A stretch of 47,630 bases of DNA, taken from positions 332,438 to 380,067 of the forward strand of contig GG745337.1 of the NCBI GenBank assembly GCA_000151295.1. The letters run 5' to 3'. Source of the DNA: Allomyces macrogynus ATCC 38327. Lineage: Eukaryota > Blastocladiomycota > Blastocladiomycetes > Blastocladiales > Blastocladiaceae. The notes under the pieces are model-generated. The model saw only the letters and a list, made by a program, of their open reading frames with translations, made no database searches and was not told where the DNA came from. A program made the position numbers and the translations under genes. Positions 10,890 through 19,726 of this stretch are shown here, one piece after another. Positions within the stretch are counted from its first letter, which is position 1, and each line of letters starts with the position of its first letter.

Positions 10890-12928
10890 CCAATGAAAGT
10901 GCCCGAATTCGTGGGACAACTGAGGCCGAGTTTATTCACCAACTGCAGACGTTACTCCTGTCCAGCAAGACGCTTGACATGATTCCAACAGTTCTCCCAT
11001 CAGCGTGCTCTCTGTTCTGGTGGCTTGAGCCATAGCTTGACTTGGACCTGGACAATCGGGCCGTTTTGAATGCGCTTGAGGAAATGCACTGGTTTCCCAA
11101 CACTTTGTCGAGTTTGACTTTGGAGCTTCCTATTGTTGATGATACTCGCCCAGCAATCAAGCTCTTCTGCCAACTCGTGGACCTGATGGTCGTGTCATGC
11201 ATCAAAATATTGACCCTTGATGATCTGATCGCTCAAACCATTTTCCAGTCCAGAACAGAGAGCTGGGACGTGCGCGAGTGGCAATTGAGCGTGCAAACGG
11301 GTTCCCCAAGACATTGGCAGATCTGACTTTAGAGCTTCCTGAGTTTGCTGGTACTTGCCAAGCGATCAAACTATTCTGCTGACCTGTGAGCCTGATGGTC
11401 ATGTTGCACATCAAGTGGCCCTGGACTTTCTCAACAGCCATGACCAGGAGGCCTGTGGCAGTGGAGTGATCAAGCTCATTGAGATTAAAGACCTTTAGCA
11501 AAGTCCCAAGACGAGATTTTTCCCGAGGTTTAGACATCCCTGCTTCCAGTCAAATTCACACGAATAAACATGATATTCTGTGGGACTTACCATGGATGTC
11601 ACACAAGACAAGGTGGCTGCATTGCACTCACTCCACTTCCAAAAAATCATCTATCACAACATCAGCACTGGCATCACTGGCATCAGTTTCTGCAGTGTGC
11701 CTGTGCTCCCCAACCAACGCCATGGACCGCAACAATCTGCTCCAGTTATTCCACCAGTTGCAGCAGTTGGTCATGCTGAATGTGCTGTTGTTGTGCATGA
11801 TCTGCAAGAACCACCACTGCCACATCATGAACCACTGCTGTCACAGTGTCATGTGTGGAAACAAAGGAGGACTTGTTGCACCCCCACCCCACTGCCTTTG
11901 GGTGCGCCCAAACTGCACCTGCCACCATGTGCCATTTGATCTGGATGAGTTGATGGACAAGGACTGCAAGCTCATGACCCGATTTTGCAGGATGAAAACT
12001 GCTTACTTGCCAATGCCTTTTCCCCCAATGTGGACGACTGGCCTGCTGTGTGATTATTCAAAGATCAGGTTCGTCTCAATGTCTTGCCTGTTGAGGCCAC
12101 AGCCATCATGCTTCTCCAGCTTGTTCTGCTGCAGCACTTGGTTGACTTGGAGCAGTTTTTTTTGTCATGCAGAGAGCACCTTGAGTATTATTTTCAATGG
12201 GGTATGTTCTGCTCGCCTTAACTAACTCATAGACTTCTCTGACTCTTAGTGCACATCCCTTTTTAGACAATGCAGGTTTGGGAGAGACTGGGCCATCATC
12301 TCATGTTTGAGACGCACCAGCTTGCAGACCAGGACTTGCTTGTTGACTTAGCAACTGTGGTCGCCAACAAGGGTGTGTTGTTGCTCAATTGCTGCTTTTT
12401 TCAATGGCACATCTCACCAAAATCTTTGACCCTGCCATAACCAGTGTCGTGTGTATGATGGGCATCTTCACTACCATGGGCTTCATTACCAGGCCATTGT
12501 TTTGCCAAATGGTTTGGTCCTCGACTTGTATGGCTCTGACGTTGGTCAGTGCAATGATTGCTCACCACCCTTCCCTACAGGCGATTGAGCTGGCCGATAT
12601 CCAGCTGGAAGTGGCTGAGGTTCAGTCCAAGATCATTGCTGCACTGTGCCCAACACTCGAGTCCCTGTCCATTGAGATCAGTGACTGTTTTGACTCAGAA
12701 CGCCCCAACACAATTAATGTGAACCACTCCTTGATTGTGGCGCTCACGACCACATGCCCTGGTTTGCACAAACAGGCATTGCAATTTCAAAAGGCCATGT
12801 TGGAGATTGATCTGGACACGTCTGACCTGATGCAAAAGCAATTTGTGCTATTTGTGCGCATCATGGCGCCATTGTTTGCAGCGTTTTCAGGGCTCTTGAG
12901 CCTTGGTCTGGTGGGGTGGGGGGCTTGA
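10890..12928 (+). pseudogene. decayed leucine-rich-repeat-like region, probably of an F-box/LRR gene
   Basis: Fragments in different frames resemble amphipathic LRR units. About 11041-11170 reads ALEEMHWFPNTLSSLTLELP followed by RPAIKLFCQLVDL. About 11281-11385 repeats the pattern in a shifted frame (ERANGFPKTLADLTLELP, then CQAIKLFC), so it is a tandem unit of about 240 bases. The frame at 12389-12928 continues with LQAIELADIQLEVAEVQ and LCPTLESLSIEISDCF. Stops and frame changes separate them. Read as the body of the F-box gene starting at 10220; an intact multi-exon gene cannot be excluded without RNA data. Confidence 0.4.
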
Positions 12929-13292
12929 CACGACAGTGAAAACGCTTGCAGCAGTGTCAGTGATGTTGGATAAAACTCCAACACTGTGAATGCTGAATCT
13001 GCCATTCGACCAACTGGATGCCAACATGGTCTGATGCATTGTGCTGGCGCACCAAAATATGCGCCATGTCATTTTGCAGGGCACGGATATCTCAAAAGTG
13101 GGTGTGGAGAGCGCACAATGCGGAATTGTAGTGGAATGATGGCTTGCTGTGGCCGCAGTTGTGGGCGCGATTGCTTTTGTTACATTCATCTGCTTGGGGT
13201 TGCAGTGGAGAGGTCCACCACATCACGGCTGCCTGTCAATGTTGAAATCTCGCTGCAATCATGTTCATTAATTCGATTTTTTTTTGGTTGTT

Positions 13293-13297
13293 ATGAT
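13293..13297 (+). repeat. left target-site duplication of the PLV (ATGAT)
   Basis: The 5-bp sequence ATGAT directly precedes the left terminus TATCGTGGCC and recurs right after the other terminus at 28809-28813. A short duplication is the product expected of an rve-type integrase, and it fixes the element boundaries. Confidence 0.85.
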
Positions 13298-13339
13298 TAT
13301 CGTGGCCCATTGGGCCACGATTCATATCGGGTTTTTGGG

Positions 13340-13800
13340 ATTGCTTACCCCGAGCGTTGCTTACCCCGAGTAAATTCTAATATATATCGGGTTTTTGGGA
13401 TTGCTTACCCCGAGCGACTCGGTCTGAATATATACCGTTCCCAATTGCTTACCCCGAGTAAATCCCGATATCGGGATCCTGGGATTGCTTACCCCGAGCG
13501 ACTCGGTCTGAATATATACCGTTCCCAATTGCTTACCCCGAGTAAATCCCGATATCGGGATCCTGGGATTGCTTACCCCGAGCGACTCGGTCTGAATATA
13601 TACCGTTCCCAATTGCTTACCCCGAGTAAATCCCGATATCGGGATCCTGGGATTGCTTACCCCGAGCGACTCGGTCTGAATATATACCGTTCCCAATTGC
13701 TTACCCCGAGTAAATCCTGATGTCGGGATCCTGGGATTGCTTACCCCGAGCGACTCACAATCTGAACGCATGCCGTTCCCAATTGCTTACCCCGAGTAAA
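13340..13800 (+). repeat. 84-bp tandem repeat array in the left terminal repeat
   Basis: Units contain two oppositely phased contexts of GCTTACCCCGAG (followed by CGACTCGG or by TAAATCC), the TATATACCGTTCCCAATT segment, and the palindrome CCCGATATCGGGATCC. There are four canonical units and one diverged one here, against three plus one in the right repeat, so the arrays change in copy number. Likely binding sites for an element-encoded or host protein; that role is inference. Confidence 0.85.
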
Positions 13801-13903
13801 TCCCGGAAGAGATCCTGGACCCATAACGTGGATGGGCGGCCAATTGCTTACCCCAAGTGGTCCCGGATCCTGGGGGCCATAACGTAGATGGGCGACCAAT
13901 TGC

Positions 13904-14146
13904 TTACCCTGAGTGGTCCCGGATCAGGGTGTGTTCACTCGGGGTAACCCGGACAGGATCCTTTCCATCCTGTCCAGATCCTGTCCAGCAAATTTGCTCG
14001 GGGTAAGCAACTGGACAGGATGGACAGGATGACAGGGTTTTTTTAGATAAATAGGAAAAGAAGAGGAAGAGAAGTGTATAGGATCTACACACCCACCCAT
14101 CTCGGACAAAGTAAAAGGGGCCTGTGATCCTGTCCATCCTGTCCAT
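13904..14146 (-). CDS. left-repeat copy of the terminal-repeat mini-ORF
   Basis: 80-aa mirror copy of the right-repeat frame, reading toward the left end, again starting in GGGGTAAGCCATGG. It is preserved because the repeats are homogenised; no independent sign of selection on the protein. Confidence 0.2.
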   Translation of the reverse strand: MDRMDRITGPFYFVRDGWVCRSYTLLFLFFSYLSKKTLSSCPSCPVAYPEQICWTGSGQDGKDPVRVTPSEHTLIRDHSG

Positions 14147-14541
14147 GGCTTACCCCGAGCGAGTGATCACAGTGAACCCTGTCCATCCTGTCCATGGCTT
14201 ACCCTGAGCACAGTGATCGCCCGCACTGTCACGATCCGGTCAGTCAGGGCCGTCCATCCCCCAAAGGACGTGGGATCCCGCGGCGAAGAGTCCCTGAGAC
14301 TGCCGGCAATACAAGGAGGAGACCCGCATCCGCGACCCGTCCAGACGCTTGCCCGGGTCGCGCGTCGATGCGATCGTGGGACTTTTGTGGCGGCGGTCAT
14401 GGACGTGCCGAGCCCTGGGCGGCGGTCAGTCCGCGACTTGCCGTGGATTCCCGCGGGGCCCCATGCAGCGCAGCGGAATGGGGTGGCGGGCCATGGACAT
14501 GGTGCAGGGGATTTTATTGATGCACGGCGATCCGATACAAA

Positions 14542-16854
14542 CTACTCCTCATCCTCTTCCAGCTCAAGCAGCGCAGGGCCCTGGTAGATGTAGACGTACA
14601 GCTTGCGACCACCCACCATGCGGCGGTCTTTTTTGAAGAGCAGGGCGTCTGTCCCGTCTGCACGATGGTGCACAGCCGCAGCAAGAGCCGTGCAAAGGAC
14701 CTTCATGGATGAAGGTTCAGCCCTCGGGAACCGATGCGAGACATAATCGTGGTACATGTCGTAGATCTTTTCGGCAGTCATCTCGGGCACTGTCACCACC
14801 TCCCCGATCCCCATGAGCCCATCAGGGAAACCCGAATACTCGCGGATCTCTTCAATGAACGCGGTGATCGGATCCATGGACGCCTGCACCATGGCCTCCC
14901 GCTCTGCATTGCGTGGGAACTTGGTAGGATCAACGTGCGACAGGTCCAGGTCGACCAGGTACGTGTAGATCGCATCAGCATTCCCCTTGACAAACGACCT
15001 GAGGCGCTTAAAGTACTCGGTGTTGCCCCGCATCAGGCTGGACACCAGCAGCACAAGAAGGCGCCGTGCAGTCTTGGTCACAGGGAGCAGTAGGCCGTTG
15101 TTGCTCGCGCCAATGATGTTGCTGACGTTGCGGACCCGGTACTGCGACACGTGCTTCTGGTTGATGGTAATCTCGGAGTCCGTGATCCAGTTCTTCATCA
15201 CGTCGAACATGGTGCGAAGCTGTCTGATACTCTCGGCCGGCATCTCGTCGAGCAGGACGAGGATCTTGTTCTCGATCTGCGCATTGAAGTCCCCCCGGAT
15301 GAACTTGCCGATGTTGTTGATCGTCACGCAGTACTCCTCGCCGATGATGAAGTCCTTGAGCAACGAGTAGAACATGCTCTTGCCAGTTCCCTCGAGCCCC
15401 TGCAGCAGGAGCATCACCCCATTGGCCTTGCCTGTCGTGAGCACCCCCTGGATCCACTTCAGCACGTGCAAGTACTCCTCGTCGCGGTTGCAGCAAATGA
15501 TCTCCTTGAGGTAATCGAGGTAAAGCTTGATCTCCTCGGCCTCAACGGTCCGACCAAGATGCTTGGCGGCAAACCCGTGGAAGCTGTTGTAGTGGTCAAT
15601 GACCTGGTGGTTGGGCTGGTCACCCCAGACCGGCAGGTGGATGTCGAAGATGCGCTTCTTGACTTGCGGCATGTACTTGAACACCTCGCTGGTCAGGACA
15701 ACCATCTCGACCCCTTTCTTCGACATGTTGATCTCCCAGTTATCCTCGATCGTGCGCCGGCCATAGAACACGGCGACTATGTAGTCCTTGCGGAAGAACT
15801 CGCCGACATACAGCCAGAGCACGCGCTTCCACGACGTCTTGCCCTGGCCGTTCCGAGTCTTCATGTGATTCAAGACGTCCGCGGCCCATTCGTCGTCGTA
15901 GTAGGGGTCCTCGGCCAAGCGTGCAGCGACAAACGACGCAGGATCCTCGCAAACGTCGGTGAACCTGGGTTGCGGCAGCGACCCAGCCGGGATCTCCTTT
16001 TCGGCCCACTTGATGTCAAAGCCCGTCATGTTCAGCGTGTCCAGGCTAAGCAATTCGAGGAAGTCGGCGTCGATGCGGTCGTCGCGCTTGGCCATGAAGC
16101 CGTCGAACATGAGGACGCTCGGCTCGATGCCCTTGGAGCGTGCAAACTCGATGGCGGCCATAAGCGCGACCGACTCGACGGCCTGGCACAGGTTCGAGAT
16201 CACCGATCCCTTGTTGATGACCGAGGTTGTACGCTCCTTGCTGGCGTTGTGGATCTTCGGGAAGTCGTTCATGACTTGCGGGCAGACGATGTTGTAGATC
16301 AGGTGGTGCAGGCCCTCGACCTCCGGGTGCACGTCCCAGTCCAGGCGCAGGCGCTCCGCAAACAGGACTCTGATAAACGACTCCTTGTCCTTGAGGCCGT
16401 AACGCTTGAGAGCCGTAGCCCGGTCCGCGACGTATAGGTCCAGCACGTCGTTCTGGACCTTGTAGTGCAGAAAAATGCCGCGCAGGATCGACGGGGCAGC
16501 CGCGACCATGTCGATGTCTTGGAGCACGCCATGCGCGAGCGGGTTGCGGCACAGCGCCTTGTCGAGATTCTGGAGCGACACCGACTTCGCATACAATCTG
16601 CTGAACGACTTCTCGACTTTCTTGTCGGAACACGAGAACGAGTAGACCGTTTCCTTGCCTTCGCCCACCGTTTTCATGAGCCGCTCGCGGTAAACCTTCA
16701 GCGCCTTCTTGACATCGGCGGGCAGCTCCGAGGGCAGCTCGCACAGGTTCTTGAGCACTTCCTCGTTGACGTGCTCGCGCAGCACGACTTGGCGCGAGTC
16801 CGAGAAGAGCTTGTCGATCGACTTGAGCGTGTTGGCGATGACTTGCGCGTTCAT
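14542..16854 (-). CDS. TVpol-superfamily 3 helicase replication protein
   Basis: 770-aa replication protein. The C-terminal half is a D5-like SF3 helicase: Walker A LLQGLEGTGKS near residue 490, Walker B ILVLLDEMP near 530, and motif C IIGASNNG near 580 followed by ARRLLVLLVSS. The N-terminal half resembles TVpol, the transposon-virus family-A-like polymerase/primase fused to SF3 helicases in virophages and PLVs: VSLQNLDKALCRNPLA, then DIDMV near residue 115 as motif A, and VLMFDGFMAKRD near 250 as the motif C equivalent. The frame is intact. It is transcribed toward the left terminus, alone on the minus strand apart from the large fibre gene. The start region lacks the GTAAG motif seen before most other element genes, which could mean a different expression class. 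Confidence 0.88.
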   Translation of the reverse strand: MNAQVIANTLKSIDKLFSDSRQVVLREHVNEEVLKNLCELPSELPADVKKALKVYRERLMKTVGEGKETVYSFSCSDKKVEKSFSRLYAKSVSLQNLDKALCRNPLAHGVLQDIDMVAAAPSILRGIFLHYKVQNDVLDLYVADRATALKRYGLKDKESFIRVLFAERLRLDWDVHPEVEGLHHLIYNIVCPQVMNDFPKIHNASKERTTSVINKGSVISNLCQAVESVALMAAIEFARSKGIEPSVLMFDGFMAKRDDRIDADFLELLSLDTLNMTGFDIKWAEKEIPAGSLPQPRFTDVCEDPASFVAARLAEDPYYDDEWAADVLNHMKTRNGQGKTSWKRVLWLYVGEFFRKDYIVAVFYGRRTIEDNWEINMSKKGVEMVVLTSEVFKYMPQVKKRIFDIHLPVWGDQPNHQVIDHYNSFHGFAAKHLGRTVEAEEIKLYLDYLKEIICCNRDEEYLHVLKWIQGVLTTGKANGVMLLLQGLEGTGKSMFYSLLKDFIIGEEYCVTINNIGKFIRGDFNAQIENKILVLLDEMPAESIRQLRTMFDVMKNWITDSEITINQKHVSQYRVRNVSNIIGASNNGLLLPVTKTARRLLVLLVSSLMRGNTEYFKRLRSFVKGNADAIYTYLVDLDLSHVDPTKFPRNAEREAMVQASMDPITAFIEEIREYSGFPDGLMGIGEVVTVPEMTAEKIYDMYHDYVSHRFPRAEPSSMKVLCTALAAAVHHRADGTDALLFKKDRRMVGGRKLYVYIYQGPALLELEEDEE

Positions 16855-17568
16855 GGTTGCTTGCAGTTGGCCAAGAAAAATATTCTGTGCTCGCGCGTGT
16901 CTGGACGCGTTGTGGCTGGCCCTTGGTGAGCAGACGCCGTGGGCGCGCGCTATTTGCCCAATGCTGTTAACGATAATTCCCCCCTTGCACTGCAGCGCGA
17001 CGCGTCCGCGCGAAGGGCGTGGGAGTCACAGATCCCCGCCCAGGACCGGCGGATGGCGGTGAACGATGCCCTGCACTGCAGCGAGACGCGTCCGCGGGAA
17101 GGCCGTGGAAAGTCCCGGATCTCCCTTCGGTGCCGGCGGATGGCGGGAAGGCCGTGGAATGGCGGCGAACGACGCCCTTGCACTGCAGCGCGACGCGTCC
17201 GCGGGAAGGCCGTGGAAGTCCCGGATCCCGGCGCCAAACGATTCCCTTGCACTGCAGCGCGACGCGTCCGCGGGAAGCCCGTGGAAGTCCCGGATCTCCC
17301 TTTGGCGCCGGCGGTTGGGCGGCAGGCGTTTCTGTGGCAGTGCACGCAAGAACACTCAGTCAGCCGCGCGCTTGCATGCAATGAATGGTGCACGTATCCT
17401 GTGCAAAAGTGCGCGCGGCCGGTGGGCGAAGCAAGGCCGCTGAGTAAGGCGCGCCACGCTCACGGACCTGCCATTTCCTTGCCGATCGCCGATCAGCACC
17501 CGATCAATGCCTGATCCACCCGCACACGCCTGAAGAACTTTTTTTCTGAGAACTGGTAAACCAGCACA
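16855..17568. promoter_or_regulatory. divergent intergenic region with tandem repeats
   Basis: About 700 bp between the minus-strand replication gene and the plus-strand HNH gene; no convincing ORF. It contains the repeat array at 16984-17310 and, next to the HNH gene, a seven-T run (17539-17545) with GGTAA at 17555-17559. As the only long divergent noncoding stretch inside the element, it is a candidate control or origin region (inference). Confidence 0.5.
16984..17310 (+). repeat. imperfect tandem repeats, four copies
   Basis: Four copies, starting near 16984, 17071, 17177 and 17247, each with CACTGCAGCG, ACGCGTCCGCG, GAAGGCCGTGGAAGTC-like and CCGGATC segments, separated by variable spacers that include GCCGGCGGATGGCGG. 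The unit is about 70-105 bases. Rich in CG dyads (ACGCGT, CCGCGG). Not found elsewhere in the element. Confidence 0.85.
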
Positions 17569-18063
17569 ATGCCGAACCATGTCTTCTGGAAAGGACGCGT
17601 CGTGGATCTGGACACTGGGAGGATCTTCAAGGAGGAGGACAACGGCCAACTCAGGGAGCTGGTCCCGTCATCGCGCGGTGGAGCGCGGCCGTACCAGCGC
17701 GTGCGGCTCAACGGGGCGTGGCAGGGCGTCCATCGGCTTGTCGTCGAAGCGCGGCTGCAGCGCAACCTCGACCAGGACGAAGTCGTCAACCACCGCAACT
17801 GGGACGTCACGGACAACCGGCTTGACAACCTCGAGTTGGTCACGCCGCAACAGAACTCGCAGTGGAGACGCGTGTCGCGGAACAGCGCGTCGGGTCACCT
17901 TGGGGTGTACTTCCACGTTGGTCACGACAAATGGCGCGCGCACATCCGCGTGGACGGCCGCCAGAAGCACCATGGATACCACGACTCGTTGGAGTCGGCT
18001 GTCCAGGCGCGCGCCGAGGCAGTCCTGGATGAGAACGCCCGAGGACATCACTACCACGCGTGA
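17569..18063 (+). CDS. HNH endonuclease with C-terminal AP2-like domain
   Basis: 164-aa protein. The HNH part is visible as VHRLVVEARL (first His), then VVNHRNWDVTDNRLDNLELVT, the Asn/His core common in phage and algal-virus HNH homing endonucleases. The C-terminal part, GHLGVYFHVGHDKWRAHI then HHGYHDSLESAVQARAEAV, resembles the AP2 DNA-binding fold that often accompanies HNH. It may nick or cut DNA for homing, or help packaging or recombination; the role here is not shown by sequence. The start is ATG 17569, 10 bases after a GGTAA motif. Intact; 74 bases separate it from the next gene. Confidence 0.85.
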   Translation: MPNHVFWKGRVVDLDTGRIFKEEDNGQLRELVPSSRGGARPYQRVRLNGAWQGVHRLVVEARLQRNLDQDEVVNHRNWDVTDNRLDNLELVTPQQNSQWRRVSRNSASGHLGVYFHVGHDKWRAHIRVDGRQKHHGYHDSLESAVQARAEAVLDENARGHHYHA

Positions 18064-18137
18064 GGCGCATGTCCCAGTATCGATATCGCGTTCGCTCAAA
18101 ACGAGCGCGAGGTTTTCTTTGAATCCGTAAGACAAAG

Positions 18138-18866
18138 ATGACGCGTCCCCAGTTCAAGTACGTGACCCGCGAAACCGCCCAAGCTTTCCTCATGGAGCAC
18201 CTGCCTGCCATGCCGGACAAGGTCGTGAACTGGTTTGTGTACTGTATCCTGTTCGACCCGATCCAACCCGGTACGCAGGCGCGCCAAGTCCCGGCGGACG
18301 TCGCTGCACGCTTCCTGGACGAGTACAAGGACACAATGCCGCTGGAGGTCACGGAATGGCTCCGTGACGCGTGCGCCCAGGGGCGGGACGGCGAGGACGA
18401 CCAGGATCACATCGCCGTCTCGCTCGAGGACCATCCCACCGACCGGCCGCAGGACGAGGCGATGCCGGGTGCCGACGACGACCAGGATCACATCGCCGTC
18501 TCGCTCGAGGACCATCCCACCGACCTGCCGCAGGACGAGGCGATGCCGGGCGTGGAAGGAGACCAGGATCACATCGCCGTCTCGCTCGAGGACCATCCCA
18601 CCGACCGGCCGCAGGACGAGGCCGCCGAAATGGACGTGGATCAGGATGCCTCCGCGAACACGCACGATGATCAAGACGTGATCATGGACGAGATCGTCGA
18701 GGCGATCCAGAACACGGGGGTCACCATCATCCAACGCCCTGTCCGCACCGCGATCAGGTCAAGAAATGGGTCGCTGCGCAGGAGTACGCGCAGGTGTACC
18801 GCCAAAAAGAAAAGGTTCGGGGCGCCAAACAGTTCTACACGTCCCGCCCCGGCGTTGTCGCGATAG
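18138..18866 (+). CDS. integrase N-terminal part or separate protein with 25-aa repeats
   Basis: 242-residue frame starting at ATG 18138, seven bases after GTAAG (18127-18131). Residues 1-85 have no recognised domain. Residues about 87-161 are three near-identical copies of a 25-residue acidic unit (DDQDHIAVSLEDHPTD plus a short linker), an obvious tandem duplication. The frame then overlaps the integrase core, which lies one frame away, and the final residues after about 18750 look out of frame. Most simply, this is the N-terminal region of the integrase, separated from the core by a one-base shift; a standalone protein is possible. No canonical slippery heptamer in the correct phase was found. 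Confidence 0.6.
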   Translation: MTRPQFKYVTRETAQAFLMEHLPAMPDKVVNWFVYCILFDPIQPGTQARQVPADVAARFLDEYKDTMPLEVTEWLRDACAQGRDGEDDQDHIAVSLEDHPTDRPQDEAMPGADDDQDHIAVSLEDHPTDLPQDEAMPGVEGDQDHIAVSLEDHPTDRPQDEAAEMDVDQDASANTHDDQDVIMDEIVEAIQNTGVTIIQRPVRTAIRSRNGSLRRSTRRCTAKKKRFGAPNSSTRPAPALSR

Positions 18867-19726
18867 ACCTTGTGTCCATGGAGTCCAGTCCATGGGGCGG
18901 ATACCATCACGTCCTAACGTGCATTGACCTGTTCAGCCGATACGCGTGGACGGCCGCACTCAAGAACAAGAAGGCGACCACCGTATACAGGGCCATGGCA
19001 GGCATCGTTGCGTCCATGGACAGGCGGCCCAGCCTGATCGTCTCGGACAACGGCACGGAGTTCGCCCTCGTGGATCGCCTTGGGATCCGACGCGCGACGA
19101 CACAGCCGCACAACCCATACAACAATGCGGTCGTGGAGCGGTTCAATGGGACGCTCCGCCGCGCGATGACAAAGTACATGTTCGCGTCAAAGCGTGGGGA
19201 CTGGCCGGACGTCCTGGACGAGATCGTCAAGGCGTACAACGAGCTCCCTCACAGGATCACTCGCCAAACGCCCGCCGACATGCAGCTGCGGGGTGTCCAA
19301 CCCGCCGACACAACGCGGCAGAAAGTCCAACAATCCGCGCACACTGACCGGCCCATTGCGGCTGGATCCCTCGTCCGGATCGTCGAGAACATGAAGGGCG
19401 AGATTGTGCCCAAGGGATCCCCGACGTACAGCCGCGAGGTGTACACGGTGGACACTGTCCAGCACAACAAGGACCCCATGTTCACCAGGACGCAGTACAA
19501 GCTCCGGAACGCGTCCGGGGCGTTGGTGAAAGGCAACTACAACTCTACGCAGCTCCAATTCGTGGAAAGGATCGAGACGCCGCCCGAAAAGTATCTGCCG
19601 CGCGTCCCAGAGCCGCCCACACCAAAAGGGCGCCGCAAGATCGCGGAGATCCGGGACTTGGAGCGCGTCGAGGCGCCATCCCGGCCAAAGCGGCAGCCCA
19701 AGCCCGTCCAGCGCTACGGGTTCTAA
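18666..19726 (+). CDS. rve-family (retroviral-type) integrase core
   Basis: Catalyses insertion of element DNA, consistent with the 5-bp target duplication. The frame is open from about 18666 and has no ATG before the conserved region, which supports a frameshift from the preceding ORF. VKKWVAAQEYAQVYRQKEK resembles the segment just before the core in polinton integrases. Catalytic residues: D in VVAIDLVSM (codon 18866), D in IVSDNGTEF (19046), E in AVVERFNGTL (19136). The D-to-E spacing is 29 residues, shorter than the classical 35. A C-terminal SH3-like segment follows (GSLVRIVENMKG through YSREVYTVDTV), then a basic tail. The stop codon overlaps the stop of the convergent fibre gene by two bases. 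Confidence 0.88.

Larger units (their letters stand above)
13298..14506 (+). repeat. left terminal inverted repeat of the PLV
   Basis: About 1.21 kb, matching the reverse complement of 27270-28808 apart from copy-number differences. The outermost 24 bases are a near-perfect palindrome built on CGTGGCCCATTGGGCCACG. Inside are tandem units of about 84 bp (five copies, 13401-13790) that combine GCTTACCCCGAG, a CGATATCG dyad and GGGATCC, then TGGACAGGATGGACAGG-type repeats, then about 290 bp of unique sequence (14220-14506) identical in both repeats. The match ends at ATGGACATGGTGCA. Confidence 0.92.

Noticed and set aside
13340..13800. CRISPR-like array of regularly spaced repeats in the terminal repeat
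   Set aside because: The spacers are themselves repeated, the array is mirrored at the other end of the element, and the genome is eukaryotic; this is a terminal-repeat minisatellite.
15151..16437. Long open frame on the plus strand opposite the replication gene
   Set aside because: It is the antisense shadow of the TVpol-SF3 helicase; no motifs of its own.
18790..18815. Programmed -1 frameshift site (A-rich stretch) joining the two integrase frames
   Set aside because: The A-run is not a canonical X XXY YYZ heptamer in the upstream phase, and integrase-like sequence already begins before it in the downstream frame.
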